From positions 142,501-206,500 of the forward strand of contig NW_026111834.1 of the NCBI RefSeq assembly GCF_024679095.1: 64,000 bases of DNA, given 5' to 3'. Shown here one piece after another: positions 1-15,081 of the stretch. The notes under the pieces are model-generated. The model saw nothing but the letters and a program-made list of their open reading frames with translations. It had not been told where the DNA came from and did not search any database. This stretch comes from Eriocheir sinensis. Lineage: Eukaryota > Arthropoda > Malacostraca > Decapoda > Varunidae. How positions within the stretch are numbered: the first letter of the stretch is position 1; each line of letters begins with the position of its first letter. The position numbers and the translations under genes were made by a program.

Positions 1-1626
<1,626 letters not shown>

Positions 1627-1689
1627 GTGTCTGTGTTCCTCCTTTCTGGTTTTCGTTGTGCTCTTGTGATTGCGTTTGTGTGTTCTCGC

Positions 1690-2260
1690 TTGTGGACCTA
1701 GTGTGTTGCCTGTGATTTCCCGACACGTGTTTGGTGTGTGTTCGCTTGTGGTTTCTGACAGTGGTTGCCTCTGTGATTTGTGTTTCCGGTGTTTTGCGTG
1801 TGATCTGGCTGTTTCCGGGTGTTCTGCGTGGGTTTCAGAGTGATTCAAGTGTGTTGTGTTTCCGGTGTTTTTGCGTGTGATTTGGCTGCTTCGGGTGTTC
1901 TGCGTGGGTTTCAGAGTGATTCAAGTGTGTTGTGTTTCCGGTGTTTTGCGTGTGATTTGGCTGCTTCTAAGTGTACTGTGTGTTTCAGTGTTTTGAGTGT
2001 GCTGTTTTGTGTCCGGTGTTTCTGCGTGTGATTTGGCTGTTTTCAGTGTTCTGCGTTTGTGTGTGTGTTTCCAGTGCTTTTGCGTGTGATTTGGCTGTTT
2101 ATAGTGCTCACGTGGGTTTCAGAGTGTTTTGAGTGTGCTGTTGTATTTCAGGTGTTTTGCGAGTGACTTGAGGGTGTTTAGTCGTGCTTGTGCTTGGGTT
2201 TCTGTGTGTTTCGTGTGTCCAGTGTGACTTTGTGTTCCCAGTGTCTCACGCGTGATTGGG
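1690..2260. repeat. Degenerate GT-rich minisatellite, unit about 80 bp
   Basis: A unit containing TTTCCGGTGTTTTGCG, TGATTTGGCTG, GTTCTGCGTGGG and TTTCAGAGTGATTCAAG recurs about five or six times with substitutions and small indels. The two central units (about 1815-1960) are nearly identical. No gene is seen. Confidence 0.8.
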
Positions 2261-3165
2261 TGTCGACAACCCACCCTTTGAATTCCCTGAGGGATTCAAT
2301 CTGCTTCCTCTCACCACCCTCTTCAAATCCCCTAGAGGGATTATGCTTCCTCACCCTTTCCCTCCACCTCACCTAAGCCCCCACCTCGCTCACCTCACAT
2401 CCTTTTGTCCTCCTCATCCCCTAGAGGGATTAGCCCTTCCTCCTCCTCACCCCTCCCACACATATTTCAGCCTCCCCCTCACTCCACCCACCTCCATCCT
2501 ATTTACCCACATCCTTCACCCACCTTACCTCGCCTCTTTCTGTAACTTTCTTGTTCTCACACCTCCTCACCTCATCCATCCTGCCTCCTCTCCACGCCCC
2601 TCCCTTTCCCAAGCTCCCTCTCCTCCTTCTCACCTGGCTTCCTAAATCCTCCTTGTTCTCCACACACCTCCTCCACCGCCTCCTTTCCCCCTCTCTGCTC
2701 CTCCCTCACTTCCCTACTCCTCTCTCCCACCTCACCTGTTTCCCTAACCTCCTTGATCTCACACCTCCTCCTGCCTCTCTGCCCCCCTCTTTACTCCCTC
2801 CACATCCCTCCTCTCCTCCTCTCTCCCCACCTCCCCAGCTGCCCTCCTTGATCTCCACCTCCTCCACGCCTCTCTTCCCCTCTTTTACTCACCTCACATC
2901 TCTTCTCCTCCTCTCACCTCACCTGTTTCCCTAACCTCCTTGAGTCTCACACACCTCACTCCGCCTCTCTTCCCCTCTTCTCATCACATCCTTCCTGCTC
3001 CTCCTCTCTCCCCTCACCCTATTTCTAACCCTCCTTGATCTCACACCTCCCTTTCCCCCTCTTTACTCTCCCATCCTTCCCTACTCCTCACTCTCTCTAC
3101 TTTCCTCATTACCAAACTACCTCTCACCTCACCCTTTCCTAATCCCCTTCACTTTGTGTTTTATC
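2260..3165. repeat. Pyrimidine-rich degenerate minisatellite, period about 125 bp
   Basis: Strongly strand-biased C/T tract. A unit holding CCTAACCTCCTTGATCTCAC, then CCTCT..CCCCTC and ACTC..CACATCC, recurs at about 2640, 2745, 2840, 2930 and 3020. CCCCTAGAGGGATT also recurs at about 2330 and 2418. The open frames (Pro/Ser/Leu) reflect the absence of purines. Not considered coding. Confidence 0.75.
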
Positions 3166-3265
3166 TTTCATTTCTGGCTAAGATAGCTTTAAAAGTGCAG
3201 TACCTTGTAACAGTAGCCTCAGCTCACTTTTTACAGGGGCGTTCTGCTGTCTGTCGACTGTGTCT

Positions 3266-3430
3266 GTCAGGCATCAGAGAGACAAGACTGCAGGAGCAGG
3301 AAAGAAGAAGATGGGAGAAGGCCAGAATAAAATAATGGGCTTTCTCACCAGGGCAGCATCTCAAGAGACAAGACTGCAGGAGCAAGAAGAGAAGATGGAA
3401 GCAGGTCAGGGAATAAAATAATAGAGAGCT
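3266..3430 (+). repeat. Tandem duplication, about 85 bp x2, in the LINE B 5' region
   Basis: GAGACAAGACTGCAGGAGCA followed by an AAGA-rich stretch and GAATAAAATAAT occurs twice, starting near 3278 and 3364. The duplicated segment could encode a Gln/Glu-rich (RLQEQEEKM-like) coiled coil, as expected for an ORF1 N-terminal region. That reading is inference. Confidence 0.6.
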
Positions 3431-3449
3431 TTCTCGCACTGTTGCCTCC

Positions 3450-4180
3450 TTGCGAGGAATTCATCCCAGGCTAACGTTGCTGTGGTTGCCAAACCTTCTC
3501 AACCCTTACCCTCCAGCGGTACCGTCGACACCAACGGACAGCACCACGCAACGGGAGGATGCGCTGAGTGGCACCGACCATGATAGCTTCACCGTCGTGA
3601 ATGGAGGCAAACCAGCCAGACAAACGATTTATCCTGTTCATTGCTTCAACGGTTTGCCACCATTCTGGAGGAGGAGGACGAGCAGAGCACCTTCCTGGTG
3701 GGTGTCCGCAGATTCGCCAGCAGGTCGTTGAGTTCTGCGGCAGGTTCCTCGTCGAGGCAGAACTATTGCCCCATCCCTGGTGCTGGGATCGACGACATAA
3801 CTGCTGCTCTTGAGAGATCTCCCCCAGGCTACTAATGATTCCTGTTTGGCTATCCACACAGGTACGAACGACGTCACCCACGACCCGGTCTGAGAACTCC
3901 TGGAGAAGGTAATAGGCTCATCCAGCCCAGTACCAGACTAAATCCCTAACATTTTGATTTCAGGGACACCACCACGGACTTGGGCGGAGGCGACTTTTTT
4001 CATCAAAACCAGCTAAACAACCTTTTACAGACTCTTTGCAGGGCTTGACGTGGGTTCCTAAACGCATGGGACAATTTCTATGGACAAAATGAACTTTTTC
4101 CACAGGGACGGTTACCCTTTTCTCCCATCAGGGCAGCCAGACTCAGAAGGCTCCTCAACGAAACAGTACGTGTCATCGGA
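3450..4180 (+). pseudogene. LINE B ORF1 remnant with SGNH/GDSL esterase-like domain
   Basis: Frame-broken remains of a LINE ORF1 protein. The sequence supports PGAGIDDITAALERSPPG (about 3774-3832), followed by a GTND motif (3861-3872), which resembles the block III Gly-x-Asn-Asp signature of SGNH hydrolases. A DG..xSPI.AARL.RLLNET block follows near 4110-4165, matching the C-terminal block with the catalytic Asp-x-x-His region, although the His position is altered here. CR1 and L2 elements of animals are known to carry such an esterase domain in ORF1. At least three frameshifts and a stop after GTNDVTHDPV prevent translation. The spacing to the endonuclease fits an ORF1-ORF2 arrangement. Confidence 0.65.
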
Positions 4181-4419
4181 AGCAAAAACGAGTCACAGCC
4201 CGTCCTCCACCCCGCCGTGAAATAGACGCCGTGCATCATAACAAACCATGGCCGTAGTCCCGCAAGTACCACCTGTATTGCCAAGCCATCTAGATAACCA
4301 AAATCCTTAGTTTCAATGCGCGTAGCCCTAAAAACAAATTTGATGGTGCAGATGTCTTGCGCACAACAGAAAATTTTGAGCATAATTACTATAACCGAAA
4401 CATTTATCAACACCCTGGA

Positions 4420-4970
4420 AATATTGATTTAAGTTCGAATACAACATAGATGGCTACAGACTCTTTAGCAAAGATCGTGTAAACCACCATGGGGCGGTGG
4501 CGTCGCCCGCTTTATGTCAAAGCTGTTTGCAACCCACCGACAAAACACCGAGGAAACAGTAACGTTGAACATTTGTGCGTGCGGTAAACATTGCAAAAGT
4601 CAATTTAAATATATCTGTCACCTACAGACCTCCCAGGCAATCACTCGATGACGACGGAAATGTACAGCGTCTTGGGCAGTCATAACAACGACTCACTGAT
4701 GTTAGGGAGACTTTAACCTCCCCCATATCGACTGGGCGACACTGTCAGGTACAGAAGGCAGGTCACATAGAATAAGTCTAGAATTTCTAGAAGAAAATTA
4801 TCTAAGCCAAATGGTTTCCAGGCCAACTCTCGACAAAATAAATATACTCGACCTTGTTCTAACGACCCAAGATAACCTTGATCAGTAAGAGTGTCACGGT
4901 AGGAGAACACCTCTCCGGTTCTTTTGATCGCCAAATTGGTGCGCGATAAACATTAAAAGCTCAATCATCA
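4420..4970 (+). pseudogene. LINE B endonuclease (APE-type) remnant
   Basis: Remains of the ORF2 N-terminal endonuclease, which nicks target DNA to prime reverse transcription. Recoverable motifs across several frames are FNIDGYRLFSKDR (near 4436), NHHGGGVA (near 4483), VTYRPPRQ (near 4616), RDFNLPHIDW (4706-4735, where the family has GDFN) and LDLVLTTQDN (near 4850). The following VTVGEH and the damaged DH motif match the start of copy D at 57680-57750. Frameshifts are frequent, so no product is expected. Confidence 0.7.
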
Positions 4971-5039
4971 GTGACTGAAAATAAAAGTAAAGGTGCCCAA
5001 TTTTCAAAGGAAAGCTAACTTCGTATAAATCCGACAAAA

Positions 5040-7136
5040 ACTAACAGAAATACAGCTGTCAGATGACGGCAACGTGGGGAAAGCCTGGCTTCATGCCTTT
5101 AAAATCGCTTACTCACTCAGCAGGAACATTTCGTCCCCTTGTGCGAGAAGCGAATTAACACTAATAAAAGCCCACCGTGGTTTAATGGCGAAAATTAAAT
5201 AATCAGTCAATGAGAAAATTGTTTTACAGGTTAAAGAAAGAACCGAAAACTTGCACGCTTGAGAACATTTAGGCTTCTATAAATGACTGCTGGGCGACAG
5301 CGAGTAAAAAAGACTAATGGGGTCCCAGGCAAAAGCGTAGTGCTGAAGAAAATATTGCACATCCAACTGTAAAACCATTAACCCGAAATCTTTCTTCAGT
5401 TACAAAAGAAAACAACAGAAAGGCGATCAAAAGTGGTATTGGACCTTTAACAAACAGCGACGTTGCACTAGTGACTGACAGCCAACACGGCCTGCAAACC
5501 TACTAAACAATTACTTTTCCTCGGTGTTTTAATGCTAACGGTCTTCTCTCTGCCACCAACACCAGTACTATTGTAAATCTCGAGGCATGCATTTTCAATT
5601 TTGAAACCAACAACCGATGAAGTCCTTAAAGCTCTCCATTCATAAAAATCAAATAAAGTCTGGACCTGACAAAAGTACCATCAACTCTGCAGAAAAGAAA
5701 CAAAAGAGGCGAAATACTCTCTCCCCTCCTGACCGTCGATTCAATATGTCCCTTGCGACAGGGCATCGTCCCTTCAGATTGGAAAAAGGCAACGTGACAC
5801 CGATTTTCAAGAAGAGAGACAAAAAAGTACCAGGTAATTACAGGCCCCATTAGTCTAACTTCGGTTGTCGGTAAGCTACTTGAGGGCATAATTAGAGACA
5901 AAATTGTGAGGTTACCTTGAAAGCCACTCATTGATTGGGACTCACTGCTTATGGCTTCCGAACAAAAGATCCCTGCCTATCAAACCTATTAACCTTTTAT
6001 AACGACCTCTTCACTGTTTGTGACGTAACCAAATCACTGGACGTAGTCTATCTTGATTTCAAGCGTTTGATAAAGTCCCACATCACCAAATTACTTTACA
6101 AATTAAAAGCAAATGAGGTATTGACGGTCAAGTAAACCAATGGATCGCAATTGGTTGAGCAACGAGACAACAAAGAGTAGTGATTATTGGATTTAACTCA
6201 GAGTGGGCGCCTGTCACTGAAGTATGGCGTCCCTCAAGGCTCGGTCCTTGACTGATGCTCACTTCATTATTTACATCAACGACGTGGATGTTGGACTCAA
6301 TAACCGCATTAGTAGAATTTACAGACGACACAAGATTGGTGACTCGGTTCTCACTAATGAGGAACAGAGCCAAAACCTCAAGAGGATTTGCACACAAAAG
6401 AATTTCAACTTGGTCCGGATAGATGGGAGATGCCCTTTAACGTAGACAAATTGCCAGGTCCATTCAAGTTGGAACAGGGAATAAGAAGTTCTGAATACAA
6501 AATGCGCGGCGTTAAACTCAAAAGCGTTCAGTAAAATAAAGACTTGGGGTCCAAAATCGCGTCCAAACCTCAAATTCTCACAGCAATGCATCGATGCACA
6601 GCAAATAAAGCGAACAGAATGTTGGGCTTCATTAAAAGAAACTTGTATTCAAGAATAAGATGTAATACTCCCGCTCTACAACAGTTTAGTCAGACCCCGC
6701 TTGGAATATGCGGTACAGTTTGGTCCCCCCACCATACTGAGGATGTTGCTAAATTAGAAGGTGTTCAGCGTCGGGCAACGAAAATTATCCCTTCCTTGCA
6801 CCAACAAATCCTACGAAGAAAGGCTTTCTACCCTTAACATACTACTCTCTTGAAAACGACGTCGCCTCAGGAAAATTGATCCGAATGTTTTTAAAATATA
6901 ATGGTTTTCACGAATGTAGACAGATCAACATTGTTTACTGATCGATGACAGTCTGCGCACGAGACAATGGCGTAAAACTCAGATGTGAACAAGTAAATTC
7001 AGTTGCACCAAATTTTCTTCACCAACGTTGTAGTGCGAGAATGGAATAAGCTTCACCATCAGTGGTCAGTGTAACACGATTGACTCCTTCAAAAATAAGC
7101 TCGACCGTCCGCCTTCAACAACCTATCAACTAGGTA
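5040..7136 (+). pseudogene. LINE B reverse transcriptase and C-terminal domain, broken
   Basis: Aligns by eye with 57830-59888 of copy D throughout. Visible motifs are the linker (SVTENK-like region near 4970), VTPIFKK (about 5796-5816), a YRP finger motif, VVYLDFK (about 6045), VPQGS-like GVPQGSVL (6228-6250), and [13 protein letters not shown] replaced here by a short [16 protein letters not shown] frame (about 6263-6310). The catalytic FADD is changed to FTDD (about 6318-6329). The C-terminal segment shows NKANRMLGFIKRN (6602-6640) and EGVQRRATKII (6759-6790). The Ala-to-Thr change in the catalytic box and dozens of indels mark a dead copy. Confidence 0.75.
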
Positions 7137-7246
7137 GAAATGCAACGTTTTGGAGATCTTCTGATTAATGTAAAATCACTTAGGTTTAAGGACAGACCAC
7201 CAAGTCTGGACCATGGGGTCCTGTGTGGTCTGATTTTCTATCTATG

Positions 7247-7250
<4 letters not shown>

Positions 7251-7342
<92 letters not shown>

Positions 7343-7354
7343 CTCTCTCTCTCT

Positions 7355-7436
<82 letters not shown>

Positions 7437-7499
7437 TTGTTCTCTCTCTCTCTCACTCTCCTCTCCACTCACTCCTCCTCCTCCTCCTCACTCCTCCTC

Positions 7500-7557
<58 letters not shown>
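7251..7557. repeat. (CT)n microsatellite following LINE B
   Basis: CT array with short interruptions, including (CCT)n at about 7460-7505. It starts immediately after the CTATGTAAAT terminus of LINE B. Confidence 0.97.
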
Positions 7558-7558
<1 letters not shown>

Positions 7559-7904
7559 TGCCAGGCTGTCTTTCCATCGAGATTATATCAATGCACGTCC
7601 ATCCATATCATACCTGTTTATTATATATTTTCTTTATCCCATTTTGCTAAGTTTCTATCATACAGTTTCTCGTTATCATCTTCTTACTTAGTCCTTTTTT
7701 GTTCCTCCTCCTCTTCTTCTTCTTCTTCTTCTTCTTTTCTTCTTCCTCCTCCTCTTGGTATCTTAAGACAAAGAGGATTTTCTTACGCCCTTTGCTACTT
7801 TTAACAAAAATACCAAGAAATCCTTGGTACTGAACCTCCCTCGAGGAATAAAAAAGAACCTCATTATTCGTTTCCTTCCTTTCGCTCATACTTTCCTTCG
7901 TCTG

Positions 7905-7950
<46 letters not shown>

Positions 7951-8059
7951 CTTTTTCCTTTCAACATCAACTTTCCCTTCTGCATCTTTACAGCACTTAC
8001 TATCATCCCCATCATCACCATCTATGCCAATAGTATTATTATTATTATTATTATTAATA

Positions 8060-8108
<49 letters not shown>

Positions 8109-8337
8109 GTATTACCATCATCATTATCATTATCATCACCATAAGTATCACATCAAACAGGTCGTACAATACCTACATGCCACCCCTCTCCCCATGCCCT
8201 TCCCCCACCTGTAATTAATGGCGGCCACCCGGCGTGAGAAGCATAAATATAATTTCATAACTCGGACAGAGACACATACATTAATATCACCAATGTATGC
8301 CATGTATATGTACGTAATAATGTGTGTGTGTGTGTGT

Positions 8338-8371
<34 letters not shown>

Positions 8372-9210
8372 CACTCAGCACATCCATACATAACCTGACA
8401 ACACATTCCTGACAGCGCTTCGAGGAGGAGGAGTAGTAGGAGGGAGGAGGATAAATGGGGCAAAAAACGATAAGGAGGGACATTGTTAGTAGGATGAGGT
8501 CAGGAAGGAGGGAGGAAGAGGGAAGAGGAGGTGGAGGGGAAGAGGAGGAGGAGGGGGAGGATAAGGGACGAGCAAGTATCCTCCAGTGATCTCTCAGACC
8601 CTGCACACGTCACCTCAGTTCAGGAACTCGACCATTACATTTTCACATCCTCCTTCACTTCTTGCAGTAGCACTGAACCAGCCTCGAAATGGGCACACCC
8701 TTATCTGCTTCTCAAGAGCTCCTCTTCCTCCTCTCCTCCCTACTCCTGCTTTAGGTTCACTATCATATTATCTATCTGTTAATTCTGTGATCTTTTATGT
8801 ATCTTTTTTTTTAAGTGTCTATTCTATCCATTCCTTTGATCTCATAATGCTGTGATGAATTATGTATTTTTTATTATTTTGAGTTGCCACAATGTTATAT
8901 TTTGCTTGTGTTGTTTATACAAATTTTCTAGTTCTTTTCTCTCATACTGTAAAAATGTAAATGAATGAATATGAATTTTTCTCTTTTGTGTATTTTTTCT
9001 TTCGTTTCTGCTTCCCTCTTTGGTTTGCATTTTTGTCACTAAATTTTACTGAATATTACACACGTAATAATGAAGCAACATATCTTCTTTTGCTTTAATT
9101 CTTCACACACACACACACACACACCACACACACAAACGTCCCTCTACACACACATAAACCATGATCAACACACCCTCCTTCCTTCCTTCCTCTCAGGCCT
9201 CAGGTATGTG
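7558..9210. other. Non-coding stretch with scattered microsatellites
   Basis: Holds (TTC)n near 7705-7750, (AC)n 7903-7948, (ATT)n about 8035-8112, (GT)n 8322-8371, a purine-rich GGA stretch 8425-8570 and (CA)n 9103-9130. The rest is AT-rich unique sequence. No coding frame with domain-like composition is seen. Confidence 0.8.
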
Positions 9211-9504
9211 CCTTACCTATGAGAGAAAAGATCTCATACTGCCTCAGCATCAATGAAAAGAGCTGCTTACAGACATGGAAAAGACTTATAATCCTCTATA
9301 GCAAGCAATGGGAAGCAGGGAGATGTGTAAAGTGTAGTGATAAGAATGGAACGTGGATAACCAGTTGGTGTGTGTGTGTGTGTGTATGTGAAAGAGAAGA
9401 GAAGAGAGAAGAAGAAGAGAGATGAAGTACAAAGTGAGGACAGTAAGTGATGTAGAATAATATGAAGTAGGAGCAGAACACAGCTGAAACGGGAGAAGAA
9501 ATAT

Positions 9505-9790
9505 AATGAAGGACAATATCCTTGAAGGAGGACAATATCATGAAAGGAGGACATCATGGCAGAAAGGAGGACAATATCATGAAAGGAGGACAATATCATG
9601 AAGAGGACAATATCATGAAGGAGGACAATACAATGAAAACAGAGTTAATGCAATAAAACAGGACATCTGTGGCTGGGACAATACAATGAAAGAGGACAAT
9701 ATTAGAAACAAGGACAATACAATGAAAAGAGGACAATACAATGAAACCAGGACAATATAATGAAAACAGAGGACAATCTGAGGATACTGA
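9505..9790. repeat. Minisatellite, unit about 20 bp (GGAGGACAATATCATGAAA)
   Basis: About thirteen units, regular in the left half and diverged in the right half, where the variant GACAATACAATGAAA replaces GACAATATCATGAAA. The array switches from the ATATCATG to the ATACAATG variant near 9625. Confidence 0.9.
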
Positions 9791-9861
9791 GTTAATGGGA
9801 GAATTATTGAAAGTTAATCCAATTCCTGTGCCTTTATACCCAGGCCGCACATAGTAATGTT

Positions 9862-10189
<328 letters not shown>

Positions 10190-10199
10190 CGGATGGACT

Positions 10200-10920
10200 G
10201 AGGAAAGGAGGAGGTTGTTGGGGTGCTGGCTAGAAAGGAGGGGGGGGTGAGAAGGTGGGAGCGGAGGGTGGAGGGGGGGGTCAGGAATGGAGGGTCTGTG
10301 TGAGCGGGGTCCAGATTTCAACTTTGAGTAAAACTTTGTGGAAAATTCAATTAATGAAATTATCTGAGCGAGAAGGAATCCACTTCGAGGCTGGAGTGGG
10401 CACAGATGAAGGAGGCGTGGAAGGGAGGGAGGAAGGAAGGGAAGGAAGGGAAGGTGGAGGGCAAGGGCGGATTCTGGTGGAGGAAAGATAGATGGATGGG
10501 AGATGAAGCGTGAAGGGGAGGGAGGAGAAGGGGAAGGATGAAGGTGGGGAGAGAGGGTGAGGGTGATGGAGTTTTGGTGGTGGTGGGACATTGGGGGAGG
10601 ATGGAGGAAGGAAAGATAAGATGAGATGGCTGAATGAAGTGGAGTGGAGGCTGAGGAGCTTGGGATGTAATGGGGATTGTTGGGGTGAGGAGGGGATGGT
10701 TTGGCTAATTTTTGGGGAAGAAGGAAAGAATGGGTGAATGCAGTAAGGTAGGGAAGAAAGGGGGAGTGGTGGAGGAGGGAGGAGGAGGAGGGAAGATGGG
10801 GAGGAAGGAGGATTACGGTGACAGTGTGGTGATTTAGTGAACATTATATTAAAGATAGGGGAGGTGGGTAGGGCAAAGGAGGAGGTGGAGGAGTTGAAGA
10901 AGGAAGATAGGGATTCTAGG
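10200..10920. other. G/A-rich non-coding tract
   Basis: About 700 bp with strong purine bias (GGA, GGAAG and GGTGG motifs) and no clear tandem unit. The only C/T-richer piece is near 10300-10390. Frames crossing it on the minus strand are Pro/Ser-rich and composition-driven. Confidence 0.7.
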
Positions 10921-10934
10921 TTATGAGGATTTTG

Positions 10935-11410
10935 GGGTTGTTGTTTGTACCTATAAGGTGCTACATTGCCATGTGCTTTGAAGATACCGAATCCTTAACC
11001 TAACCTAACTCCAATAAACCCCAAATTGTTTTTATTTACAGCATAGCTAAGTGTATTTTGAAGGCAGCAAAATAAAGGAAACAATAATGAAAAAAAAAGT
11101 TACTATAGGTCTTGACTCAGAACATTCATATACTTCCTTATTAATGAGACTTTCTATACAACAAAGTGAGGCTTACTCTTCTTTGTTAATTGAGTACTGT
11201 TAAGTTAGTGCTGGCTATCGTGTGTTTGAAGATACCTTAAACTTAATCCCTTTATCTAACCTAACAACCCCGAGAAAAGTTAGTATAGAAATTCTAGACT
11301 CAGAAAATTCATATACTCTTACTAATGAGACTTTCTATACAACAAAGTGATAGCTTTCATTCTTGCTGATTTATACCATAAGGTGCTGGCTATCATGTGT
11401 TAAAAGTGAT
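10935..11410. repeat. Tandem repeat, unit about 180 bp, 2.5 copies
   Basis: Shared blocks are AAGGTGCT, CATGTG.TTTGAAGATACC, CCTAACCTAA, GACTCAGAA.ATTCATATAC and AATGAGACTTTCTATACAAC. The last block occurs at about 11143 and 11324. Each unit carries one to three TAACC-type pentamers, resembling the arthropod telomere pentamer but too few to be telomeric. Confidence 0.8.
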
Positions 11411-11904
11411 GCAACGAAAAGAAAAAAATACAAATACCAGAATCTTGAAATAGAACAGAGAAAATATAAAGCAAATATAAAGAAATAAAGAAAGAAAGGG
11501 AAGAAAGGAAACAAAAATAGGGAAAAGGTATTACTATGAAGAAAAAACAGGAAAAATACCATTATCATAATCATATAAAAATAAAAGTATAGATTTAAAA
11601 AGGAAGAATATAAAACAGATGAAGTTAAAGTAAACAACAAAAGTATCGATGAGAGCAAGAGCAGACGAGAAAAATAACAAAATGAAAATGAAAAATGTAA
11701 GTAAAACAAAAATGTACAATCTCGTGACATCTTTTTAAAGTCAAGTCAAAAGCTACAGACACAAAAAGGTGGTCTCCATCACGGCCTCCAGCACAACCTC
11801 TGAGCCTGACAAAAACGCTATACGTACAAAAACGGGAGGCGTGGTCAAGTCAACACGGAAGAATTTAAAGGAAAAAAAAAGAGGGAGAAAAAGAGGTATC
11901 ATAG
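11411..11904. other. AT-rich unique sequence
   Basis: A-rich on the plus strand (AAGAAAT, AAAATAC), with no repeats beyond short A runs and no credible reading frame. An 80-bp moderately GC piece (about 11765-11850) precedes the ACC tract. Confidence 0.6.
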
Positions 11905-13690
11905 AGATACTAACCTACCACCGCTACCACCATCACTACCACAACCACAACTACCACCTGCCATCCACCATAACCACATCACCACCAGCCACAACCACTA
12001 CCCACCACCACATCACAACCAAGGACCACACCACCACCACCCACAGTACCACCACCACCACCACACCACCACCACACCACTGCTAAATCCATCATAACCA
12101 TAACCACAATTCACCACCACCCATTAGCACCACCACCACCACCACCACCACTCACCATCATCACAACTACCACCATCATAACCACACCACCACTACCACC
12201 ACCATAACCCTCAACACCACCACCACCACCACTCACCACCATAAATCATTAACTACCCAACCCACCACAACCACTTCACAACCACAACTAACCACCACAA
12301 CCACTACCACCATAATCACCTCACCAATTACAACCACCACCATTAGCACCACAACCTTACCACCACCACCCACAACCACTACCATCATAACCACACCCAC
12401 CACCACAACCACTCATACCATAACCACAACACCACCACAACTACTACCACCATAACCCTCACCACCATTACCACCACCACAACCACAACCACCATAACCT
12501 CACGCACTACAACCACTACACTAACCATAACCACACCACCACCACCACCACCACCACCATAAATCACACCACCACTACCACACCACCACAACCACTACCT
12601 ACCATATAACCACATCACCACCGCCACAACCACTCACCACAACCACTACCACCATAACCTCACCACCAACCAATTCATTACCACCACAACCACTACCACC
12701 ACTACCTACATCACAAATTACTACCACCACAAATCCACACTTCACCACTACCACCATAACCCCTGCCCACCACCACCACCACAACCACTACCACCTTCCA
12801 TAACCCCCCTCACCCACCACCACCACCAACCACCACCACCAGTAACCTGTTACACCACCACCACCACCATTTACCACTACCTCACCATAACCACACCAAC
12901 TTCACCACCACAATCCACTTCATACTACACCATAACCAATTCACCACCACCACCACCACCATCATCACAACTACTTTACCATCATAACCACACCACCACT
13001 ACCAATTATAACCTCAACACCACCACCACCACAACCACTACCACCATATACCCTCACCACCACCACAACCAATAACCACTACCACCATAACTCACCACCA
13101 CCAATAACCACAACCACTACCACCATAACCTCCTCACCCACCAAATCACAAACCACTACCACCATAACTCACCACCACCAATCCACACTCCGCACAACCA
13201 CTACCACCAACCACCACCAGCCACCATCAACCGTCAACCACTACCACCATAACCTCACACCACCACTCACCACCACAACCACTCACCACCCAACTCACCA
13301 CCACCACCACCACAACCACTACCACCATAACCTGCACACCACCAAGGTAACCACCCTAACCCTCACCACAACCACTACCACCTATAACCTCACCACCCAC
13401 CACCACCTGCACCGCAAATCCACTACCACTATAACATCAACACAACCACCACCACAAACACTACCACAATAACCACACAACCACCACAACCAATACCACC
13501 ATAACTACACCACCACCCACACTACCACAGACACCATCACAGCTACTCACCACCATCACCACAACCACTAACACTCTCACCACCACCGCTACCAACCATC
13601 ACCACAAATCACTCATACGCCCACCATAACCTCACCACCACCACCACCACAACCACTACCACTCACAACCACACACCACCACCAATCAAT
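11905..13690. repeat. (ACC)-rich degenerate array, about 1.8 kb
   Basis: Made of ACC, ACA and ATAACC words. A unit like CAACCACTACCACCATAACC recurs dozens of times with variable length. Almost no G occurs on the plus strand, so the strand is sharply asymmetric (A+C). Not coding: frames are His/Thr/Pro or Val/Gly runs. Confidence 0.92.
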
Positions 13691-13740
13691 TAATTACCAC
13701 TACCACCATAACCACACCAACACCACAACAAAAACAATAC

Positions 13741-14126
<386 letters not shown>

Positions 14127-14219
14127 AATGAAAACCCCATGAACGGAAAAATATGAAAGAAAATAGATTGAAAAATGTGATAATAGACATTTAAAAAGAT
14201 CTAGATACGGTTAAAGGAA

Positions 14220-14527
<308 letters not shown>

Positions 14528-14528
<1 letters not shown>

Positions 14529-15044
14529 ATATATCTTAGAGCATGTGCTTCTCATTCAAATATACAAAATTTCATCTCTTTCTTTTGTTGTATTTTTACT
14601 TTTACTTAATTTTTTGTCCTTTTTTCATTTTACTATATCTTTCGTCTATTATTTTACATATTTGCTTCTTCTTTATTGTATTTTACTTTTCCACTTAATT
14701 TTGTCCTTTTTTTCACTTTATATCTTATATCTGTCTATTATTTCATATTTGCTCTCGTGATTTACGGCTTACACGCCTCCTGAGGGACCCATATTACCTC
14801 ATGGCCCCTGAATAATACGCCTCCTCGTCAATACTAAATCATTTCCTCATAAGTAAACAACTCTCTTCTCTCTCATTTTTTGCCTTTTCTTTTCATACTT
14901 TCATCTTTTATCATCTATTTTCTCTCTCTCATCAACCTCCTCTCTTCTTCTTCTTCTTCTTTCTCCTTCTTCCTTCTTTCTCCTCCTGTTTGTCCCAGCT
15001 GTGAATGTCTGTCTGTACGTCTGTGTGGCTGTGTGGAACAGTAG

Positions 15045-15081
<37 letters not shown>

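Larger units (their letters stand above)
3170..7250 (+). mobile_element. CR1-like LINE copy B, near full length, decayed
   Basis: The longest copy of the A/B/C/D family. In order it holds an ORF1 remnant with an SGNH-esterase-like region (about 3450-4180), an APE-type endonuclease (about 4420-4960), the linker and reverse transcriptase (about 5040-6350), a C-terminal domain and the 3' UTR ending CTATGTAAATC joined to (CT)n. Every domain is broken by frameshifts. The 5' boundary near 3170 is an estimate, placed where the pyrimidine minisatellite stops. It gives the 5' structure missing from copies A, C and D. Confidence 0.8.

Noticed and set aside
10980..11260. Interstitial telomere (AACCT units)
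   Set aside because: Only two or three pentamers per 180-bp unit, explained by the larger tandem repeat.
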